Under the pieces are notes generated by a model. It was not told where the DNA came from and searched no databases. It saw nothing but the letters and a program-made list of their open reading frames with translations. Shown piece after piece: positions 7,692 through 15,960 of a stretch of 64,000 bases of DNA. This DNA is from JAVKBW01 sp964352715. GTDB lineage: Bacteria; Pseudomonadota; Alphaproteobacteria; UBA8366; Aestuariispiraceae. Position 1 is the first letter of the stretch, and each line of letters opens with the position of its first letter. Position numbers and translations under genes: made by a program. Where the stretch lies: positions 56,893-120,892 of the forward strand of contig CAYGSU010000004.1 of the NCBI GenBank assembly GCA_964352715.1. The letters run 5' to 3'.

Positions 7692-9671
7692 ATGGTCGCT
7701 ATTTCACTGCCCGACGGAACCACCCGCACCTATGACGGCGCGGTGACGGGCACGACGATTGCCGCCGATATCGGTCCGGGTCTGGCCAAGGCCGCCATGG
7801 TGGTCAAGGTCAACGGCGAATTGTGGGACATGGCGCGGCCTATCGAGGCCGACGCCAAGGTCGAGATCGTCACGGCGAAATCCGATGAATCGCTGGAAAT
7901 CATTCGGCACGACGCCGCGCATGTTCTGGCGCAGGCGGTGCAGGAACTGTTTCCCGGCACGCAGATCACCTTCGGTCCATCGACCGAAGACGGGTTCTAT
8001 TACGATTTCTATCGTGAAGAACCGTTTTCAACGGACGATTTCGAGAAGATCGAAGCCCGGATGCGCGACATCGTCGATCGCGACGACCCGATCACCCGAG
8101 AAGTATGGGAGCGGGCGGATGCGGTCGAATATTTCGGCGAGATCGGCGAAACCTTCAAGGCGGAATGGGTCGATGAACTGCCGGCGGACGGCGACATCAC
8201 GATCTACCGCCAGGGCGAAAGCTGGCTCGACCTTTGCCGTGGGCCGCATCTGGAATCGACGGGCAAGCTGCCGAAAGCCTTCAAGCTGATGAAGCTGGCC
8301 GGCGCCTACTGGCGCGGCGACCCGAAGAACCCGCAGCTTCAGCGCATGTACGGCACGGCCTGGCGGAATGAAAAAGAGCTGAAGGCCTATCTGGTTCGTC
8401 TGGAAGAAGCCGAAAAACGCGACCATCGACGCGTCGGACGCGAGCTGGACCTGTTCCATATGCAGGAAGAGGCGATGGGGTCGGTGTTCTGGCATCCGAA
8501 GGGCTGGACGGTCTATCGGCTGGCCGAACGTTACATGCGTCAGCGCCTTGAGCAGGCAGATTATGTCGAGGTCAAAACGCCGCAGCTTGTCGACCGGGTG
8601 CTGTGGGAACGGTCGGGACACTGGGAAAAATTCCGCGAGCACATGTTCGTGGCGGAAGTGGATGAAACGGTAGTCGATCAGCCCGGCGATGAAACTCAGC
8701 ATGCCTATAACCGCCGAATGCTGGCACTGAAGCCCATGAACTGCCCGGGCCATGTCCAGATTTTCCGGCAGGGCATCAAGAGTTATCGCGATCTGCCATT
8801 GCGGATGGCGGAATTCGGATCATGCCATCGCTATGAACCATCCGGCGCTTTGCACGGGCTGATGCGGGTGCGCGCTTTCACGCAGGACGACGCGCATATT
8901 TTCTGCACCGAAGACCAGATCGAATCGGAAACCAAGGAATTCATCGACCTGTTGATGTCGATCTACAGGGATTTCGGGTTCGAGGATGTCGCCGTCAAGT
9001 TTTCCGACCGGCCCGATATTCGCGCCGGCGAGGATCATGTCTGGGACAAGGCCGAAAAGGCGCTGATGGATGCGACCAGGGCGGCCGGAACGGAAATGAC
9101 GCTGAACCCCGGAGAAGGCGCGTTCTACGGGCCGAAGCTTGAATTCGTGCTGCGCGATGCAATTGGTCGTGACTGGCAGTGCGGTACCCTGCAGGTGGAT
9201 TTCGTTCTGCCGGAACGGCTGGATGCGACCTACATCGGCGAAGATGGTGCGCGCCACCGGCCGGTCATGTTGCACCGGGCGATCCTCGGGTCGTTTGAAC
9301 GGTTCATGGGTATTCTGATCGAACAGTATGCCGGCAAGTTTCCGATGTGGCTGGCGCCGGTGCAGGCCGTTGTCGCCACGATCACGTCTGATGCCGACGA
9401 TTATGCCGAACAGGTTGCTGCTGCGGCGCGGGCCGCCGGGCTGCGGGTCGAAGCCGATCTTCGCAACGAAAAGATCAACTACAAGGTTCGCGAGCACAGC
9501 CACATGAAAGTGCCGGTAATGCTGGTTGTCGGTAAACGTGAGGCGGATGAGCAAACGGTCGCGCTGCGTCGCCTGGGCGGAAAGGATCAGGAGATTCTTG
9601 CACTGGACGATGCGATTGCGGCATTATCTGCTGAATCCGTGTTGCCGGGCAGCGAACCGCCTCTTAAGTGA
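7692..9671 (+). CDS. thrS: Threonine--tRNA ligase
   Basis: ThrRS charges tRNA-Thr with threonine. The 659-residue chain has the full architecture: TGS domain (residues 1-62), the editing domain with the metal-binding HDAAH motif (His73, His77), and the class II catalytic core. The core has MNCPGH (zinc Cys in motif 1 region), motif 2 around FGSCHRYEPSGALHGLMRVR and motif 3 HRAILGSFERFMGILIEQ. The anticodon-binding domain ends the protein. It is followed by infC as in many bacteria. No T-box or other leader is visible upstream, and none would be expected in this group. Confidence 0.98.
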   Translation: MVAISLPDGTTRTYDGAVTGTTIAADIGPGLAKAAMVVKVNGELWDMARPIEADAKVEIVTAKSDESLEIIRHDAAHVLAQAVQELFPGTQITFGPSTEDGFYYDFYREEPFSTDDFEKIEARMRDIVDRDDPITREVWERADAVEYFGEIGETFKAEWVDELPADGDITIYRQGESWLDLCRGPHLESTGKLPKAFKLMKLAGAYWRGDPKNPQLQRMYGTAWRNEKELKAYLVRLEEAEKRDHRRVGRELDLFHMQEEAMGSVFWHPKGWTVYRLAERYMRQRLEQADYVEVKTPQLVDRVLWERSGHWEKFREHMFVAEVDETVVDQPGDETQHAYNRRMLALKPMNCPGHVQIFRQGIKSYRDLPLRMAEFGSCHRYEPSGALHGLMRVRAFTQDDAHIFCTEDQIESETKEFIDLLMSIYRDFGFEDVAVKFSDRPDIRAGEDHVWDKAEKALMDATRAAGTEMTLNPGEGAFYGPKLEFVLRDAIGRDWQCGTLQVDFVLPERLDATYIGEDGARHRPVMLHRAILGSFERFMGILIEQYAGKFPMWLAPVQAVVATITSDADDYAEQVAAAARAAGLRVEADLRNEKINYKVREHSHMKVPVMLVVGKREADEQTVALRRLGGKDQEILALDDAIAALSAESVLPGSEPPLK

Positions 9672-9720
9672 AGGTCTGCTGGACGCGGACCCCTTAGTGC
9701 GTCTAGGGTTAGCCGGCAGT

Positions 9721-9756
9721 TGAACCAGAAAAGACAACTGAACCAGAGAAGACAAC
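9721..9756 (+). repeat. Two tandem 18-base repeats in the thrS-infC spacer
   Basis: Copies at 9721-9738 and 9739-9756 start with tgaaccagaa and tgaaccagag and end with agacaac; they differ at one base of 18. The repeat lies in the 5' leader of infC, between the thrS stop and the infC ribosome-binding site, and has no coding role in either gene. Both copies hold a TGA in the infC frame. It may be a simple duplication or part of a leader structure. Confidence 0.85.
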
Positions 9757-9787
9757 GACAGTTTTGAATTACAGGGCGACAGCCCTC

Positions 9788-9801
9788 AGGAGGACACAAT
9801 A
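9788..9801 (+). promoter_or_regulatory. Strong ribosome-binding site deciding an ATA start for infC
   Basis: A perfect AGGAGG (9788-9793) is followed by a five-base spacer and the codon ATA (9799-9801). No ATG, GTG or TTG exists in this frame between the upstream in-frame stop at 9739 and the internal ATG at 10135. Non-standard AUU-type starts on infC are established knowledge: IF-3 discriminates against them and so represses its own synthesis. Confidence 0.85.
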
Positions 9802-10335
9802 AGAAGACCCCAATTTGCTCCGCCGCCTGCAAAGGACGGCCCGCGCGTTAACGAGGAGATCGACGTCAAAGAAGTCCGTCTCATCGATCATACCGGCGAC
9901 AATGTCGGTGTCGTAACCATACAGGACGCGCTTGACCGCGCGGTTGCGGCTGAACTCGATCTTGTCGAGATTTCGCCCAATGCCTCGCCGCCGGTCTGTA
10001 AGATTCTCGATTACGGCAAGTACAAGTATGAAGCGCAGAAGCGAAAGAACGAAGCGCGGAAGAAACAGAAGATCATCGAGGTCAAGGAAATCAAATTCCG
10101 CCCGAATATCGAACAGCATGACTATGACGTCAAAATGCGGTCGGTGAACAAGTTCATCGACGAAGGCGACAAGGTCAAAGTCACGCTGCGGTTCCGGGGG
10201 CGCGAAATGGCGCACCAGGAACTGGGTCTCGATGTGCTGTTGCGCGTAAAGGACGACATGGACGAGAAGGCCAAGGTCGAACAGATGCCGTCGATGGAAG
10301 GCCGCCAGATGACAATGGTTCTGGCCCCCCGTTAG
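9799..10335 (+). CDS. infC: Translation initiation factor IF-3 (non-canonical ATA start)
   Basis: IF-3 binds the 30S subunit, prevents premature 50S joining and checks the start codon. Read from the ATA codon the protein has 178 residues, a normal family length. The N-terminus is RRPQFAPPPAKDGPRVNEEI, which matches the alphaproteobacterial IF-3 pattern. The N-domain signature VRLIDHTGDNVGVV, the linker with KILDYGKYKYEAQKRKNEAR, the KEIKFRPNI segment and the C-domain KVKVTLRFRGREMAHQELG all follow. Standard gene callers would begin at the internal ATG at 10135 and lose about 112 residues, including the whole N-domain. rpmI and rplT do not follow here; a terminator does. Confidence 0.95.
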   Translation: MRRPQFAPPPAKDGPRVNEEIDVKEVRLIDHTGDNVGVVTIQDALDRAVAAELDLVEISPNASPPVCKILDYGKYKYEAQKRKNEARKKQKIIEVKEIKFRPNIEQHDYDVKMRSVNKFIDEGDKVKVTLRFRGREMAHQELGLDVLLRVKDDMDEKAKVEQMPSMEGRQMTMVLAPR

Positions 10336-10363
10336 ACCGGATAATCGGGAATACCTGAACCTG

Positions 10364-10400
10364 GCCGGTGTCGATTCCACTCGACGCCGGCTTTGTCTTT
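10364..10400 (+). terminator. Rho-independent terminator after infC
   Basis: An 11-base-pair stem (GCCGGTGTCGA at 10364-10374 against TCGACGCCGGC at 10381-10391, one G-U pair) has a six-base loop and is followed by tttgtcttt. It starts 29 bases after the infC stop and separates infC from the outer-membrane protein gene. Confidence 0.85.
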
Positions 10401-10441
10401 GGGCATAACGATTCCTGGTCACTTTGGGGGAAGGCCGGAAA

Positions 10442-11131
10442 ATGACATTGTTCAGGACCGGAATAGCTGTTTTGGCGGGCTTTTGCCTGTCTGCGGCGTG
10501 GCTGGAAAAACCGGCTGCGGCGGACGAATCGTCCCATGGCGGGGTCTATATGGGCCTGCGCGCTGTCGGGTCGGTTGCCGAAATGCAGGAAACCGCATTT
10601 ACCGGTTTCGCAAACAGCATCATCAACAATGACGAAGACCTGACGGCCGCCGCCGCGGCCTATATCGGCTACCGTTTCGATGAGATTCCCCTGCGGCTGG
10701 ACATTGAAGGCGGGCATCGCTTCCGCTTCGACTATGACGCCCGAAATGTCGCCGGCGCGACGGTGACCGGCTACGAGAACAATGTCGATACGACCTATGC
10801 ACTGATGAATGTCGGGTGGGAAATCCGGCATTTCGGCGAATTCGTGCCGTATCTCGGCGCATCGGTGGGCTGGGCGCGGAACAATTCCGAAGTCGAACGC
10901 AATCTGCTGGGCACCGGCATTACAAGCACCGAAAACGCCGTCGATAACCTCGCTCTCGGGGCGATGGTGGGAATCGACTGGCATTTCGCCGAAAGCTGGG
11001 GCACCGGCATCGGCTATCGCTATATCAATCTGGGTGAAGTCGATACGGGGCCGCTGGCAGGCGGCGAAAGCTTTTCGACCGACGACTATGTTGCCCATGA
11101 CGTGATGCTGTCGCTGGAATTTCGCTACTGA
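10442..11131 (+). CDS. Outer-membrane beta-barrel protein (porin-like, 8-stranded type)
   Basis: A 229-residue protein with a Sec signal (MTLFRTGIAVLAGFCLSAAW, cleavage probably after PAAA). The mature chain alternates polar and hydrophobic residues in strands such as AAYIGYRFDEIPLRLDIEGG, ALMNVGWEIRHFGEFVPYLG and GTGIGYRYINLGEV. It ends in SLEFRY, an aromatic C-terminal residue as recognised by the BAM complex. This is the pattern of small OmpA/Opa-like barrels. The start at 10442 follows a purine-rich GGGGGAAGG; an upstream TTG at 10424 is less likely. The function is structural or adhesive at best guess. Confidence 0.85.
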   Translation: MTLFRTGIAVLAGFCLSAAWLEKPAAADESSHGGVYMGLRAVGSVAEMQETAFTGFANSIINNDEDLTAAAAAYIGYRFDEIPLRLDIEGGHRFRFDYDARNVAGATVTGYENNVDTTYALMNVGWEIRHFGEFVPYLGASVGWARNNSEVERNLLGTGITSTENAVDNLALGAMVGIDWHFAESWGTGIGYRYINLGEVDTGPLAGGESFSTDDYVAHDVMLSLEFRY

Positions 11132-11169
11132 TGATGATCGCGACCGGAACGAAGCGGTAGGTCTTTCCC

Positions 11170-12324
11170 ATGGCAATGACAGGGCCGATTTTCCGATACA
11201 GGGAATTGAAACACAGCGGCGCCCTTCACGAGGATCCCATACAGGAACTGGCTGCGGAAAAGCTGCAGAGCCTGCATCACGCGCTTAACGGCTACAAACA
11301 CCAGACCGGGGCGGTCGGCTGGAAGGAACGGCTGGGCCTTTCCCGGCGCCGGGATGATCCGCCGCAGGGTTTGTACATGTATGGCGGCGTCGGGCGCGGC
11401 AAGTCGATGCTGATGGACCTGCTGTTCGAAACCAGCCCGATCGAGGCGAAGCGCCGGGTGCATTTTCATGAATTCATGATCGAGATCCACAGCAAGATCC
11501 ACAAATGGCGTCAGGCGCAAAAGGACCGGGCGACCAAGGAAACCGATCCGCTGCCGAAAATCGCCGCCGAGGTTTCGGAAACGGCGACGGTACTCTGCTT
11601 CGATGAATTCCACGTCACCGATATCGCCGATGCGATGATTCTGGGCCGGCTGTTCGAGGCCTTGTTCGAACACGGGGTTGTCGTGGTTGCGACCTCCAAC
11701 TGGGCGCCGGACGATCTCTACAAGGACGGGCTGCAGCGCGATCGTTTTCTGCCGTTCATCAATCTTCTGAAGCAACGTCTGGACGTTCTCCATCTGGATT
11801 CCGAAACCGATTACCGGATGATCCGCCTGAAGGGTTTTCAGGCATACCATTCGCCGCTCGGCGCGGACGCCACGAGGGAACTTGATCAGGCTTTTCAGGG
11901 TCTGACCGAAGGCGCGCGCGTCGAACCCGGCATCATTGAAGTGAAAGGGCGGACCCTGACCATCCCCGAAGCCGCGCGCGGGGTCGCCAAATGCACCTTC
12001 GCCGATCTGTGCGCCAAGCCGCTCGGCGCGGAAGACTATCTCGCCATCGCATCACGCTACCACACGATGGTGCTGGACGGCGTGCCGAAGCTGAGCGCGG
12101 ACAAACGCAACGAAGCCAAACGCTTCATGACGCTGATCGACGCGCTGTACGAAGCCAAGGTCAACCTCATCATGGCGGCCGACGCCGCGCCGCACGAGCT
12201 GTACAGAGAAGGCAACCACGCCTTTGAATTCGAGCGGTCGGTGTCGCGGCTGATGGAAATGCAGTCCACCGAATACCGCGAGGAACCGCATCGCGGCGGG
12301 GAAGCTGCCGAATTCAAGAAATAG
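11170..12324 (+). CDS. zapE: Cell division protein ZapE (AFG1-like ATPase)
   Basis: A 384-residue P-loop ATPase of the AFG1/LACE1 family. Walker A is YGGVGRGKSM (GGVGRGKS at residues 72-79); Walker B is LCFDEFHVTDIADAM. The VHFHEFMIEIHSKIH and VATSNWAPDDLYKDGLQR segments are family signatures. In Escherichia coli ZapE binds FtsZ and is needed for division under low oxygen and at high temperature; the mitochondrial homologue handles protein quality control. No partner gene is next to it. It is the last gene before the tRNA-Leu and the island. Confidence 0.93.
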   Translation: MAMTGPIFRYRELKHSGALHEDPIQELAAEKLQSLHHALNGYKHQTGAVGWKERLGLSRRRDDPPQGLYMYGGVGRGKSMLMDLLFETSPIEAKRRVHFHEFMIEIHSKIHKWRQAQKDRATKETDPLPKIAAEVSETATVLCFDEFHVTDIADAMILGRLFEALFEHGVVVVATSNWAPDDLYKDGLQRDRFLPFINLLKQRLDVLHLDSETDYRMIRLKGFQAYHSPLGADATRELDQAFQGLTEGARVEPGIIEVKGRTLTIPEAARGVAKCTFADLCAKPLGAEDYLAIASRYHTMVLDGVPKLSADKRNEAKRFMTLIDALYEAKVNLIMAADAAPHELYREGNHAFEFERSVSRLMEMQSTEYREEPHRGGEAAEFKK

Positions 12325-12391
12325 CGATAACCGGCCTATCGAAAATATTTTACGAAACCGTGCGGTGTGCTAAGGAAGCGACCCTTACAGG

Positions 12392-12478
12392 GCCCCTGTG
12401 GCGGAATTGGTAGACGCGACAGATTCAAAATCTGTTATCCTTACGGGTGTGCGAGTTCGAGTCTCGCTGGGGGCACCA
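12392..12478 (+). tRNA. tRNA-Leu (anticodon CAA), CCA encoded
   Basis: An 87-base class II tRNA. The acceptor GCCCCTG pairs with TGGGGGC (two G-U pairs), and the encoded CCA ends at 12478. The anticodon stem ACAGA/TCTGT carries the loop TTCAAAA, so the anticodon is CAA, reading UUG. The long variable arm (ttatccttacgggtg region) and the T-arm GCGAGttcgagtCTCGC are clear. Its 3' half is the integration site of the island: a near-identical copy of 25-26 bases lies at 27352-27376. Confidence 0.96.
12432..12456 (+). repeat. attL-like repeat inside tRNA-Leu
   Basis: The segment ctgttatccttac-g-ggtgtgcgagt of the tRNA variable arm and T-arm recurs at 27352-27376 with one mismatch. Alignment is gap-free and in the same orientation, offset 14,920 bases. 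Identity falls away on both sides. Confidence 0.85.
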
Positions 12479-12583
12479 TATTTTCCATATAGTTAGCGGT
12501 TTTGAGTCTCATGAGCGAAAAGCTTGATTGAGCCGTGTATGGCATATGTATGGCACGGTGTTTCTTCGTTAGGTCTAGTAGGT

Positions 12584-12697
12584 TTATAAGAGCTTTCCGG
12601 CTGCGTTATTCGTGAATAGTTCACCCGAACGAACGTAACGGGCCAGCATGGCATCTGACTGGTGACCAGTTTGCTGTCTAATGGCAATAGTGCTCAT
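12584..12697 (-). pseudogene. Tyrosine recombinase (phage-type integrase), C-terminal remnant
   Basis: Read from 12697, 37 codons give a peptide starting MSTIAIRQQTGHQSDAMLAR and continuing YVRSGELFTNNAAGKLL, ending in TAA at 12584. The TGHQS box holds the conserved His, and the Tyr of ARYVRSGELF is the catalytic nucleophile of tyrosine recombinases. The box with Arg-x-x-Arg and the N-terminal domains are missing. The frame continues upstream for some codons but resembles no integrase. Its position next to tRNA-Leu fits the integrase of the island. It is too short to be active. Confidence 0.85.
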
Positions 12698-13004
12698 GAG
12701 ATGCTCCCTGTTTTTGGACCACCCAGCTGGATGATTTTCCGGGGTTATGGCTCATGCGGTTGAATGTCAGTATGAACCGGATAGCATGGCTACTGAAGGG
12801 TTGTTGCAGATTGCGCGGTGAGGGCGACCCACATTGCAGTGTCCAGGCCGCCATCTTTTCGCTTGCTTTCGCAAGTATCAGGGACCAGTGCGCATTCTGA
12901 CGTTGCGGCTTGGCCGGGAAGATCGTGCTGCCAGGAACATTTCCCCGGGAACGCTGCTGCCTTCGTGTTCGATTTCTCTCACCGAGATTGCCCGTCAGGT
13001 ATAC
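12698..13004. other. Island DNA without a recognisable gene
   Basis: Between the integrase remnant and the glutamine-synthetase-family gene no reading frame on either strand resembles a known protein, and short open frames lack good ribosome-binding sites. It probably holds decayed remnants of the integration module. Confidence 0.5.
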
Positions 13005-14321
13005 TTACCCCTCAAGATATCGTCTCCTCTCAGCATTGCTGACTTCCCGAGCAAGACTTTTGCTTTCAACCGTGCAAGTTTTTGCGAAGTGGTCGACGAA
13101 AGTGTCGCCAAAGATACGGCGAGCATCGACACTGTTCTTTAAACGCTCAGCCGCATCCAGGAGATCGCGGGGGAAAGGTATGACCCCCTCTGCGATGTCG
13201 TCTGGCCCCCCCGTTTCAGCCGGCGGTACGGCTTCCAATTCACGTTCAATGCCATCCAGGCCCGCTCCCAGCATTAAAGCAAGTGTTAGGTGGGGGTTGC
13301 AATCAGCCCCGGGGACTCGGAACTCAAGCCGAGCGCTGTCATTGTCTCCGGGAGATGAACGCACTGCGGTGGTGAATGTCCATTCTGCCCAGTTCAGCGA
13401 TTTCGGAGCCCATGACCCAGGTGCGAAGCGCCGATATGCATTAACAGTGCTTGCACACATCGCAAAGGCATGCGGTACAATTTCAGACATGCCCGCGATA
13501 AAGTTCTTTGCCAGCGCATTGGTTGCACCCGATGGGTCCCGGAACAGATTTTGCCCTGTTCCTGCGTCAACTAGGGATAAATTGATATGTCCCCCTATTC
13601 CGGAATAGCCCGCACCAAGCAGAGGCATGAAGCTTGCCATCATCCCGCATCGACGCGCATAGGCGCGCGTTGCCAGACGGCAAAAGGCGGCGTCATCTGC
13701 TGAGCGAATTCCGGGCGTCTTGCCAAGCGTTATTTCGAAGCAGCCAGGACCCAACTCTCCCGCAACAGCGAATAGCGCTATATCCATATCAAGGATGGCT
13801 CGCTCCAGCCCGGTTACAAATTCAGATTGCTCTGCTGCGGTTTGGCCGGACCAGCATTTGTTTTCAGGCACAAACTGCGCTGGTTCCTTAAAATTGGATG
13901 CCCGCATGCTCTCGGGTGTTTCTGTCAGAACTATGGTCTCGAACTCGAAAGCCGATTCCACTTTGAAGCCCATCTTTGCCGCTCGGTCGACTTGAGCTTT
14001 GAGGATACGGCGAGGCATCAGATCCCCCGAGGCGCCAATGTAGTCAGCAATGACTGCTGCAGCGTTCTCCTCAAATCCGTATTTGCGCAGTGAATCTCCG
14101 TCAACCTCAACTTCTTCACTCAGATACGGCCCATCCCCAAACAGAACTTCGCCCGCATCCCAGTATGGCAAGACATTGGGGAACCTGGGAGCTGCAGCCC
14201 ATGCTGCGAACTGATCGAGACGCAATCGTCGTTCACGAAAGGCGCCGGCATAATCGAATTGCCCGACATGAACAGTCTCGACTTTTGCGTCCTTGAGGGT
14301 CTGGGTGATATTGGAATTCAT
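13005..14321 (-). CDS. Glutamine synthetase family protein (possible gamma-glutamyl-amine ligase)
   Basis: A 438-residue glutamine-synthetase-fold ligase; such enzymes join the gamma-carboxyl of glutamate to ammonia or an amine using ATP. The N-terminal beta-grasp domain has the Asp loop HVGQFDYAGAFRERRL. Metal and nucleotide motifs are intact: SAFEFETIV (Glu pair), GELGPGCFEITLG, GIGGHINLSL (His), NAYRRFAPGSWAP and RLEFRVPGADCNPHLT. I chose ATG 14321, which has a GGAGG about 11 bases upstream, over 14384. It lacks the length and adenylylation Tyr context of housekeeping GlnA. Beside GcvT proteins and a betaine importer, a role in capturing a released methylamine-like product, as by gamma-glutamylmethylamide synthetase, is an inference. 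Other amines or glutamate-like acceptors are possible. It is the second gene of the operon driven by the sigma-54 promoter at 15824. Confidence 0.85.
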   Translation of the reverse strand: MNSNITQTLKDAKVETVHVGQFDYAGAFRERRLRLDQFAAWAAAPRFPNVLPYWDAGEVLFGDGPYLSEEVEVDGDSLRKYGFEENAAAVIADYIGASGDLMPRRILKAQVDRAAKMGFKVESAFEFETIVLTETPESMRASNFKEPAQFVPENKCWSGQTAAEQSEFVTGLERAILDMDIALFAVAGELGPGCFEITLGKTPGIRSADDAAFCRLATRAYARRCGMMASFMPLLGAGYSGIGGHINLSLVDAGTGQNLFRDPSGATNALAKNFIAGMSEIVPHAFAMCASTVNAYRRFAPGSWAPKSLNWAEWTFTTAVRSSPGDNDSARLEFRVPGADCNPHLTLALMLGAGLDGIERELEAVPPAETGGPDDIAEGVIPFPRDLLDAAERLKNSVDARRIFGDTFVDHFAKTCTVESKSLAREVSNAERRRYLEG

Positions 14322-14565
14322 TACTGTCTTTACCTCCGAAGCAGATACCAATAGAGACAACTTGTAGTATGGCGGTGCGAGCAATCGCCCGGATCGAGTC
14401 GAACCTTCCCGTCGAGGCCGTCACTACGTTTTTGCGTGAATGTGCAGGTTGATACATAGGCCGGCGAAAACTCTTCTCATGAACGGGAGTATAATGCGCC
14501 CTAGTCAGAACATACGACGCTGTAGCTGCCTCATTCACAACCCGGACCTTATCGCCTTCCAAACG

Positions 14566-15705
14566 CTATCTCTGCTCCGCAGGGGTAGCCTCCTCCAAGA
14601 TTGAGCGAACGTTCGTCTTTACCCTTTCACCTTTCGGATCGTAGAAGCGGTAACTTTTCGCAACGTGAAGATCGACCAAACCGTTTTCGGATTCGATATG
14701 CAGCAATGTACCCTCATCGGCGAAGTCTACTTTGACCCAGCCGCGGCCGAGGTTTCGCTTCAACACGGGGCTGTTCCATCCAATAGTCGTTTCACCGACC
14801 TGCTCGCCGTTGTGGAGGATCTTCTGACCCGCTGACAATGCTGTTTCGGCGTTTCTTACTTCGAAACCGACGAGTTTGGTTCTAAGACCGGCTTCTCTCC
14901 GCCTAAGCATTTCATCGCGGCCGAAGAAATCTCCCTTGTCGAAAGCGACGGACCAGCCTAAGCCGTATTCGAGCGGCGTGCCGCCGCTATAGAAATCATC
15001 GCCAAACAAAAGGCCCGTATCCGTAGAGATGGGAAAAGCCGTCATTAATCCGTACGGACCGCCTCCGTACTCGGCGCAATGATTCGTGAACAAGTCCCAC
15101 ATTCCCTGCGAGAATTCCGGGGCGAAATGAACTTCATACCCCAGTTCTCCGGAGAACCCGACCCTGGCGATGATAACCGGTACTCCGGCAAGATCAGCAT
15201 GGATCAGTCGGTTCCGTCCTAGATCAGCGATATCGACGACCTTCTGAAGAACATGCGCCGACTTGGGCCCCTGTATCGATAGAAATGTATTCGACAGGTC
15301 CGTGATCCAGGCACTCAGACCTTCAGATTTTTCAAGTAGCCAGTTCCTGCAAGCAACTCTGGCAATGCCGCCATGAATAATGAATCGGTCTTCCGCCAAC
15401 CAGAAAACAATGACATCATCTATCAGTTTTGCATGGCTATCCAGAATGCTGGAATAGATCGTGGCACCAGGCGTGATCTTGTTGAGATCCGCTACAAGGA
15501 CGCTTTGGAGGAGCTTGAAAGCGTCGGATCCGCAAACGCCGAAACATCCCTGGAAATGATATTCTGAGAATCCAACCCGCTCGCGAATCATCAAGTATTC
15601 GTTGTCAGTGGAGTCGATGCCCCCTGCGACTTGCCAACCACGAACATCAATAAATCGAGCACCCAATTGCGCATAAATGTGATGGAAGGGGGTTCTCATT
15701 TCCAT
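14566..15705 (-). CDS. Aminomethyltransferase (GcvT/DmdA-type) family protein
   Basis: A 379-residue stand-alone GcvT-fold protein that by family binds tetrahydrofolate and takes a one-carbon unit from a methylated or aminomethyl substrate. Signatures are the N-terminal GFSEYHFQGCFGVCGSDAFK, the IQGPKSAHVLQKV segment, RVGFSGELGYEVHFAPEF and the C-terminal barrel GFEVRNAETALSAGQ. No H-, P- or L-protein of the glycine cleavage system is nearby, so this is not gcvT. It starts 15 bases after a GGAG site and is the first gene after a sigma-54-type promoter at 15824-15840. The GS-family gene follows after about 245 bases. Likely a demethylase; substrate unknown. Confidence 0.85.
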   Translation of the reverse strand: MEMRTPFHHIYAQLGARFIDVRGWQVAGGIDSTDNEYLMIRERVGFSEYHFQGCFGVCGSDAFKLLQSVLVADLNKITPGATIYSSILDSHAKLIDDVIVFWLAEDRFIIHGGIARVACRNWLLEKSEGLSAWITDLSNTFLSIQGPKSAHVLQKVVDIADLGRNRLIHADLAGVPVIIARVGFSGELGYEVHFAPEFSQGMWDLFTNHCAEYGGGPYGLMTAFPISTDTGLLFGDDFYSGGTPLEYGLGWSVAFDKGDFFGRDEMLRRREAGLRTKLVGFEVRNAETALSAGQKILHNGEQVGETTIGWNSPVLKRNLGRGWVKVDFADEGTLLHIESENGLVDLHVAKSYRFYDPKGERVKTNVRSILEEATPAEQR

Positions 15706-15823
15706 AGATCTGCTCCGTTGGTTTCACTACGGGGTTTCTTCATCACGCAATCGTCCTGGGGTGCTTTCGTTTGCGTATTGTGGATGTGCGTTTTCTTGGG
15801 CGGTCAAGTTAATGCCAAGAATC

Positions 15824-15840
15824 AGCAAAAGCCGTGCCAG
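15824..15840 (-). promoter_or_regulatory. Sigma-54 (-24/-12) promoter for the GcvT-ligase pair
   Basis: On the minus strand the sequence reads CTGGCACG-GCTT-TTGCT. It matches the consensus YTGGCACG-N4-TTGCW at every position, with exactly ten bases between GG and GC. Transcription would start near 15813, giving a leader of about 110 bases before the ATG at 15705. An in-island sigma-54 activator (25353-26789) and rpoN (38618) are both in this window. Confidence 0.85.
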
Positions 15841-15948
15841 ATAAGCGGGTTCAGCTAGTGCCTTGTTTTTGAATGCATATAGATGATGGCGATGAAGGTA
15901 CGGTGATAAAGCGGCGGGCCTACAAGGCATAAGTGCGGTGTCGCCAAT

Positions 15949-15960
15949 TGCAAATTTGCA
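15949..15960. promoter_or_regulatory. Palindrome TGCAAATTTGCA, candidate enhancer site
   Basis: A perfect 12-base palindrome centred about 140 bases upstream of the predicted sigma-54 start. Its core GCAAATTTGCA recurs at 23367-23377, at a similar distance upstream of the other sigma-54 promoter of the island. NtrC-class activators bind palindromes 80-200 bases upstream, so this is a likely site for the in-island Fis-type regulator. Confidence 0.6.

Noticed and set aside
14233..14562. 109-codon minus-strand frame between the GcvT and ligase genes
   Set aside because: It starts with TTG directly next to the upstream stop, has no ribosome-binding site and no recognisable domain, and overlaps the start of the ligase gene; treated as spacer.
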